From Vulcanimicrobiota bacterium (GTDB lineage: Bacteria > Vulcanimicrobiota > Vulcanimicrobiia > Vulcanimicrobiales > Vulcanimicrobiaceae), in NCBI GenBank assembly GCA_030040695.1, contig JASHTE010000020.1, forward strand, positions 1-18,251: a DNA stretch of 18,251 nucleotides, read 5' to 3'. Within the stretch, counting starts at the first letter, position 1; every line of letters starts with the position of its first letter. The notes beneath the pieces were generated by a model, which saw only the letters and a list, made by a program, of their open reading frames with translations, ran no database searches and had not been told where the DNA came from. Position numbers and translations under genes: made by a program. Of the stretch, positions 14,345 to 18,251 are shown one piece after another.

Positions 14345-15948
14345 GGCACGATCTCCGCAGCGAATGGCGCGAACTCGACGCTCGGGTTCCACTCGCGCGC
14401 GAGCTGAAGGGCCCACGCAGACTCGAAGAGCGCGACGCCTCTGGTCTGCGAGTCGCGGACGAGCAACGCGTTCGAAGGGAGATGGAGGAGGCTCGCGGCG
14501 CTTTCGTCGCCCAACACACGCATGGCGAGTGCGTAGGGCCGGCGTGACAGCGTCGTTCGCACGCCGTACTCCGACTCCAAGCGATACTTCGCAACCTCCA
14601 ATTGGAGCTCGCCGACGACGCCGAGGATCGGTTCGTACGCTCCGCCTCGCCACGGCTCGAACACTTGCACGGCGCCCTCTTCGCGCAACTGCTCGACGCC
14701 CTTCGCAAAAGCCTTGTAACTCGCGGCGTCGACGTTGCGAATCGAGGCGAAGTGCTCCGGAGCGAAGGCCGGGATCGGAGAGAACTCGAGCGGAGCGCCT
14801 TCGTACAACGTGTCGCCGATCGCGAAGGAGCCGGGGTTCACGAAACCGACCACGTCGCCGGCATACGCCGTCTCGAGCGATTCGCGCGCGTCTGCAAAGA
14901 GACGCATCGCTCGCGACAGGCGCACGGCCGCGCCGGTCCGCGCGTTGCGAACCACGAGATCGCGCTCGAAGCGCCCGGAGCAGAGACGCACGAACGCGAC
15001 GCGATCGCGATGGCGAGGGTCCATGTTCGCCTGAATCTTGAAGACGAACCCGCTGAAGCGCTCATCGTCCGCCTGCACGAAGCCGCCGTCGCGCAGCGGC
15101 TGCACCGACGGCGGCGGTGCCATACGAACGAAGTCGTCGAGGAAGAGCTGCACGCCAAAGTTCGTCACCGCGCTTCCGAAGAATACCGGCGTCACCTCGC
15201 CGCCCAGCACCGCACCGGCGTCGAAGGCGGCTCCGGCACCCTCGAGCAGGTCGAGCGATTCGCGAAACTCGGCGGCGCTGTGCGCATCGACGAGGTCGGA
15301 GAGCGCGCCGTCCGTTGCATCGGTTACGTCGACGCCGGCGCGCGTCGTACCGTGCGCGCTGCGCTCGAAGAGGTGCAGCCGGTGGGAACGCCGGTCGTAG
15401 ACGCCGCGAAAGTACTCGCCGTTGCCGAGAGGCCAGTTCATCGGGTAGACGCCGAGGCCGAGCACGTGCTCGAGTTCGTCGAGCAACTCGAGTGGATTGC
15501 GGCTCGGGCGATCGAGTTTGTTCATGAAGGTGAAGAGCGGAATCTTTCGCTCCCGGCAGATCGCGAAAAGCTTTTTCGTCTGCGGCTCGACGCCTTTGGC
15601 AGCGTCGATCAACATGACCGCGGAATCGGCTGCGAGGAGCGTCCGATACGTATCCTCGCCGAAGTCCTGGTGCCCCGGCGTGTCGAGCAGGTTGAGCACG
15701 CAACCGCCGTACGGGAACTGCAACACGGTCGACGTGATGGAGATGCCGCGCTCACGTTCGAGGGCCATCCAGTCGCTTGTCACTTGACGCTGCCTCCTGC
15801 GCGCGGAGACCTGCCCCGCGACGTGGATCGCGCCACCGTAGAGCAGGAGCTTCTCGGTGAGCGTGGTCTTGCCGGCGTCAGGGTGCGAGATGATCGCGAA
15901 GGTTCGCCGCCGCCCGACCTCCCGCGCGAGCTGGGAGAGCTCGGTCAC
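14341..15948 (-). CDS. prfC: Peptide chain release factor 3
   Basis: A 535-residue translational GTPase, close to the length of E. coli RF3 (529). RF3 recycles RF1/RF2 from the ribosome after peptide release. The P-loop is SHPDAGKTT (21-29) in the RF3-typical context followed by LTEKLLLYGGAIH; the switch region has MALERERGISITST (61-74), then DTPGH (89-93) and NKLD (143-146). RERGISIT and the absence of EF-G domains IV-V separate it from EF-G, and the HPDAGKTT motif separates it from LepA and TypA. It starts with GTG overlapping the TGA of the preceding membrane-protein gene (GTGA at 15948-15945) and ends in another GTGA overlap with threonine dehydratase. It is therefore in the middle of a tight operon rather than alone. 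Confidence 0.96.
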   Translation of the reverse strand: MTELSQLAREVGRRRTFAIISHPDAGKTTLTEKLLLYGGAIHVAGQVSARRRQRQVTSDWMALERERGISITSTVLQFPYGGCVLNLLDTPGHQDFGEDTYRTLLAADSAVMLIDAAKGVEPQTKKLFAICRERKIPLFTFMNKLDRPSRNPLELLDELEHVLGLGVYPMNWPLGNGEYFRGVYDRRSHRLHLFERSAHGTTRAGVDVTDATDGALSDLVDAHSAAEFRESLDLLEGAGAAFDAGAVLGGEVTPVFFGSAVTNFGVQLFLDDFVRMAPPPSVQPLRDGGFVQADDERFSGFVFKIQANMDPRHRDRVAFVRLCSGRFERDLVVRNARTGAAVRLSRAMRLFADARESLETAYAGDVVGFVNPGSFAIGDTLYEGAPLEFSPIPAFAPEHFASIRNVDAASYKAFAKGVEQLREEGAVQVFEPWRGGAYEPILGVVGELQLEVAKYRLESEYGVRTTLSRRPYALAMRVLGDESAASLLHLPSNALLVRDSQTRGVALFESAWALQLAREWNPSVEFAPFAAEIVP

Positions 15949-16436
15949 GGTCGAGTAGTCCGATAGATGCGTAAGGTAGAGGGACAGTTTCGAGTCTCAC
16001 AGTGAGGAGTACGCAGCAGCGCGATGCCTCCGTCAAATCGATAGAAGCGCGCAACCGGCGGAATACGCAGCCGATCCTCGCCACGCAGAACGAGCGCTTG
16101 GTCATCGGAGATCGAGAGCGTGCAATCGCCGTAACGCAGTGTTGCGGGTGGTGCGATCTCGTGCGCGTTGCGCGGCAGGTGTGCGAGCAACATCCGCTCG
16201 TTTCCCTTCCCTTCCGTCGTTTGAATCATGCACTCGGGAAGCGCTGAGAGCGCCCACGGCGCGTCGCCGCGCACGGCGGCGTTTCCCCTGCCACGACCCC
16301 TCGCACTCGTCGCCGACTGCGCCGCATGTCCATGGCCCGAGATCTCGCGAATGCGCGACTGCGCCTCGTGGATCGCTGCCGCCCCGACGAAGACGGCGAC
16401 GACCACGACGGCCGCAATGACGAAGTAGCGCAGCAT
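15945..16436 (-). CDS. Membrane-anchored protein of unknown function, RF3-operon
   Basis: A 163-residue protein with an N-terminal hydrophobic segment (residues about 3-22, LRYFVIAAVVVVAVFVGAAA), best read as a single membrane anchor or uncleaved signal, with the rest outside the cytoplasm. Residues 30-55 are low complexity and basic (GHGHAAQSATSARGRGRG). The remainder forms probable beta strands with four cysteines: ALPEC, YGDC and the pair HCETRNC. I recognise no family. The ATG at 16436 is 7 bases after the GH130 stop, with a weak AGG upstream; its TGA stop overlaps the RF3 GTG. Conserved coupling to RF3 and GH130, if found elsewhere, would be the best clue to its role. Confidence 0.75.
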   Translation of the reverse strand: MLRYFVIAAVVVVAVFVGAAAIHEAQSRIREISGHGHAAQSATSARGRGRGNAAVRGDAPWALSALPECMIQTTEGKGNERMLLAHLPRNAHEIAPPATLRYGDCTLSISDDQALVLRGEDRLRIPPVARFYRFDGGIALLRTPHCETRNCPSTLRIYRTTRP

Positions 16437-16443
16437 AGCTTGC

Positions 16444-17517
16444 CTATAGGAGCGTCAGTCGTATGGCACCGCACGCATAGTCGGCCATTCCGTAGTAGAC
16501 GTCGAAAGTGCGCTCTCCGAGATCGGGACGAGGATCGATTCCCGTCGGAAACACGACGTTGTCGACGGTGCCACGGCGTTCGGAGCGCTCGGTAGGTGAG
16601 AGCACGGGTTCGGGCGAGCGATACAGGACGTGATGTGGTCGCTCCACGTCGTGAACGACGATCCCCGCGCAGTAACGAAACCTCGGCGTACCACGCCTAT
16701 CGACCAGATCGACGGCGTGGAACAGCGACATCCATCCCTCCGCAACGCGTACGGGCGGCGTCCCGGCGCCGACTCGAAGCGATCCCCACCGCTCGTTCGG
16801 CGGAAGCACGAGGACGGATTCCCGCACGTGCAACAGCTCGTGACGATCCTCGAGCACGGCATCGAGGGGAACGTACGCGATCCGGATCGACTCCCGGTCC
16901 GTGAACGGCAGCTTTTGGATCAACGGAATCGCGGCCGCGCCGTCGACGGTCGAAATGTGAAGCATCGGCCGATGATAGAATGCGATCGAGCGCACGCCGT
17001 CGGGCGAGAGCACCGGCGCGGGAAAGAACGCGGCGTCCTTGTCATCGCCGATCGTTGCGCCAGGATGCTCGAACTGTACCAGCCCAAGCCTCTCCCACGC
17101 AAAGCCATCCTGCGAGCTCGCGACGGCGATGCGCGGCCCCTCCGGACCGAAGGCCGTGTACGCCATGAGATACTCGCCAAGGACGGGGAGGAACGTGATG
17201 CGAGGGTCCTCGCATCCATAACCCGGTTGACGGCGAATCTCGTATGCCTCCTCCGGCTCGAGTGCGAATCCAAGGCGTTCGCTCTCGAAAACTCCTTCCG
17301 CTTCACGCAGCGCAACACGTTCGATGCGCGAGATGTTTCCTTGTGCGACGGCACGCGGATAGAGCAGCCATCGGCCGTCCGTCGCCCTCGTGAAGGCCGG
17401 ATTCAAGACGCCCTCGGACTCCGCCGGGCTCCCGTCTGGGCAGAGCACCGTGCCGAGACGCTCGACGTGAACGTCGAGGCGTACCGAATCGCTGATCGGA
17501 AGTCTCCTCGCGCGCAT
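16444..17517 (-). CDS. GH130-family glycoside phosphorylase or hydrolase
   Basis: A 357-residue five-bladed propeller enzyme of family GH130, whose members phosphorolyse or hydrolyse beta-mannosides. Diagnostic motifs: GVLNPAFTR (36-44), GCEDPRITF (101-109) with D104 as the expected general acid, DDKDAAFFPAPV (158-169, the HKDGALFP-type motif), FYHRPMLH (about 180-187), GTVDNVVFPTG and YYGMAD near the C-terminus. No signal peptide, so probably cytoplasmic. Whether it is a phosphorylase or a hydrolase depends on phosphate-binding arginines and a histidine that I cannot align by eye. The ATG at 17517 begins 8 bases after the stop of the PrcB-like gene; the frame is open further upstream but overlaps that gene in a non-coding manner. 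No strong Shine-Dalgarno, so coupling is likely. Confidence 0.88.
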   Translation of the reverse strand: MRARRLPISDSVRLDVHVERLGTVLCPDGSPAESEGVLNPAFTRATDGRWLLYPRAVAQGNISRIERVALREAEGVFESERLGFALEPEEAYEIRRQPGYGCEDPRITFLPVLGEYLMAYTAFGPEGPRIAVASSQDGFAWERLGLVQFEHPGATIGDDKDAAFFPAPVLSPDGVRSIAFYHRPMLHISTVDGAAAIPLIQKLPFTDRESIRIAYVPLDAVLEDRHELLHVRESVLVLPPNERWGSLRVGAGTPPVRVAEGWMSLFHAVDLVDRRGTPRFRYCAGIVVHDVERPHHVLYRSPEPVLSPTERSERRGTVDNVVFPTGIDPRPDLGERTFDVYYGMADYACGAIRLTLL

Positions 17518-17525
17518 GGATCGTT

Positions 17526-17957
17526 TTAGGGCAGGGTCATGTCGGTTACGGGAGCGTCGTCGGGCGTCACCACTTCGACATGAATTCCGCGGCGATAGTA
17601 GGTGATAGGAATGATCCAAAGCGTGAACGTGCGATAACTCGCCGTCGGTTCGCCGCCGTTGTCGGGTGGCTCCTCGAATGCAACGATTCTGACACGATCC
17701 TCGTTTGCCCCGATTGATTCGATGATCTGGCGATAACCGCTACGATCGTGAGGCCCCATCAGGAGCACGACGCCGAACTCTCTGCCATAGCGGATCGGCC
17801 CGTGGATACCCAACCGTGCAAGCGACTCCGCGTCACGCACGACGACGATTTGGTTGCCTCCCAAGACCGGCGTCGTCCCGACGGCATAGGTCTTGACCCG
17901 CACCTCTCGACAGCCTATGAGGAGGAGAAGGGCGATAAAGGCCCACCAGCGTCTCAC
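17526..17957 (-). CDS. PrcB-like small lipoprotein
   Basis: A 143-residue protein with a lipoprotein signal (MRRWWAFIALLLLIGC, lipobox cysteine 16). The body has the strand pattern FGVVLLMGPHDRSGYRQIIE, then a charged segment DRVRIVAFEEPP, then TFTLWIIPI, which resembles the PrcB C-terminal domain (protease-complex subunit B; beta strand, GYxIxI-like turn, EPP, then a final proline strand). The match is by pattern only and the length is short for PrcB-type proteins. Exported and anchored to a membrane. It starts with GTG at 17957 and is the first gene of the minus-strand operon, 8 bases ahead of the GH130 start. It diverges from the heme A synthase gene across a 92-base spacer. Confidence 0.72.
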   Translation of the reverse strand: MRRWWAFIALLLLIGCREVRVKTYAVGTTPVLGGNQIVVVRDAESLARLGIHGPIRYGREFGVVLLMGPHDRSGYRQIIESIGANEDRVRIVAFEEPPDNGGEPTASYRTFTLWIIPITYYRRGIHVEVVTPDDAPVTDMTLP

Positions 17958-17988
17958 GTCCTATCCGGCTTCTGTCGAATGTCGTTCC

Positions 17989-18050
17989 ACCCTGCGCGCC
18001 TACCAGGGTCATTGCTCTGCAAAGCATCTCGGTATAGGCTAAAGACCCTG
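17989..18050. repeat. Three alternating half-sites ACCCTG/CAGGGT/ACCCTG in a divergent promoter region
   Basis: ACCCTG (17989-17994), CAGGGT (18004-18009) and GACCCTG (18044-18050). The middle copy can pair with either flank: 6 bp with the left, 7 bp (CAGGGTC/GACCCTG) with the right. A weak sigma70-like promoter toward ctaA overlaps it (TTGCTC 18012-18017, TATAGG 18033-18038, 15-base spacing). It may be an operator or an alternative-hairpin leader. Confidence 0.4.
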
Positions 18051-18251
18051 TGAAAAGTCTGAGCCGCCTTGCCCTCGCGGCGGATTCCGTCGCGTTTGCG
18101 GTCGTCTTGATGGGAAGCTGGACGCGTATCAACGCCGCCGGCCTTACCTGTCCTGATTGGCCGATGTGCAGGGGAGAGCTCATTCCAAGCTTGACGGGCG
18201 GCACGCTCTGGGAGTGGACGCACCGCCTGCTCGCATTCTCACTGCTCCCGC
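18050..18251 (+). CDS. ctaA: Heme A synthase (CtaA/COX15), partial, C-terminus beyond right edge
   Basis: Reading from a GTG at 18050, the frame runs to the window end (67 codons) and matches the start of heme A synthase, the membrane enzyme that oxidises the C8 methyl of heme O to give heme A for aa3-type cytochrome oxidases. A first transmembrane helix spans about residues 8-25. It is followed by WTRINAAGLTCPDWPMCRG (25-43), carrying the family G-x-TR-x-x-x-AGL-x-CPDWPxC signature with the cysteine pair, and by WEWTHRLLA with the heme-ligand histidine. The predicted first membrane segment and the signature sit where expected, supporting this start; no strong Shine-Dalgarno is seen. Confidence 0.9.
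   Translation, partial: MKSLSRLALAADSVAFAVVLMGSWTRINAAGLTCPDWPMCRGELIPSLTGGTLWEWTHRLLAFSLLP

Noticed and set aside
14602..15966. A 454-codon open frame on the plus strand
   Set aside because: Antisense to RF3, which has complete GTPase motifs; composition is typical of a shadow.
1..18251. tRNA, rRNA, CRISPR arrays, insertion sequences, prophage genes
   Set aside because: No cloverleaf, repeat-spacer array, transposase, integrase or terminal repeats were seen on reading both strands.

Overview
This is a GC-rich, densely coded bacterial chromosome segment with 15 protein genes, two of them cut by the window edges. There are no RNA genes, insertion sequences, CRISPR arrays or long non-coding gaps. 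The organism looks like a diderm: there is a TonB-dependent outer-membrane receptor and three lipoprotein or signal-peptide proteins beside it or further along. It probably respires aerobically, since a heme A synthase gene begins at the right edge. The gene mix (TonB receptor with an N-terminal carboxypeptidase-regulatory-like domain, an MGDG-synthase-type glycosyltransferase, a large aspartic-box propeller protein, and very short or overlapping gene junctions) resembles Candidatus Eremiobacterota (WPS-2) or Acidobacteriota-like lineages. That placement is an inference, because no rRNA or marker phylogeny is available here.

Layout. 1-608 (-): start of a secreted, acid-sphingomyelinase-like metallophosphoesterase, running off the left edge. 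607-1062 (+): EVE-domain protein whose start codon overlaps the start codon of the phosphoesterase. 1063-1092: strong hairpin terminator between convergent genes. 1116-5095 (-): lipoprotein and TonB-dependent receptor, transcribed receptor first and joined by a GTGA stop/start overlap. 5096-7198 (-): polyphosphate kinase ppk1. 7211-8389 (+): GT28 glycolipid glycosyltransferase, diverging from ppk1 with only 12 bp between start codons. 8381-9331 (-): ROK-family sugar kinase, overlapping the glycosyltransferase tail to tail. 9371-13409 (+): YkgJ-like cysteine-cluster protein, a 953-residue exported beta-propeller protein, and a small exported Cu/Zn-SOD/CHRD-like protein with an ideal ribosome binding site. 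13382-17957 (-): a tight five-gene operon (PrcB-like lipoprotein, GH130 glycosidase/phosphorylase, membrane-anchored unknown, release factor RF3, threonine dehydratase). 18050-end (+): heme A synthase start.

How the genes fit together. Three themes are visible. First, cell-surface uptake and export: a receptor/lipoprotein pair in which nearly all cysteines fall in close pairs, suggesting disulfide-stabilised surface loops. Second, phosphate and carbohydrate metabolism: PPK1, ROK kinase, GT28 transferase and GH130. Third, translation and amino-acid metabolism: RF3 and threonine dehydratase sharing an operon with GH130. Stop/start overlaps of the form GTGA occur three times (1823-1826, 14341-14344, 15945-15948), so translational coupling through GTG starts looks like a habit of this genome.
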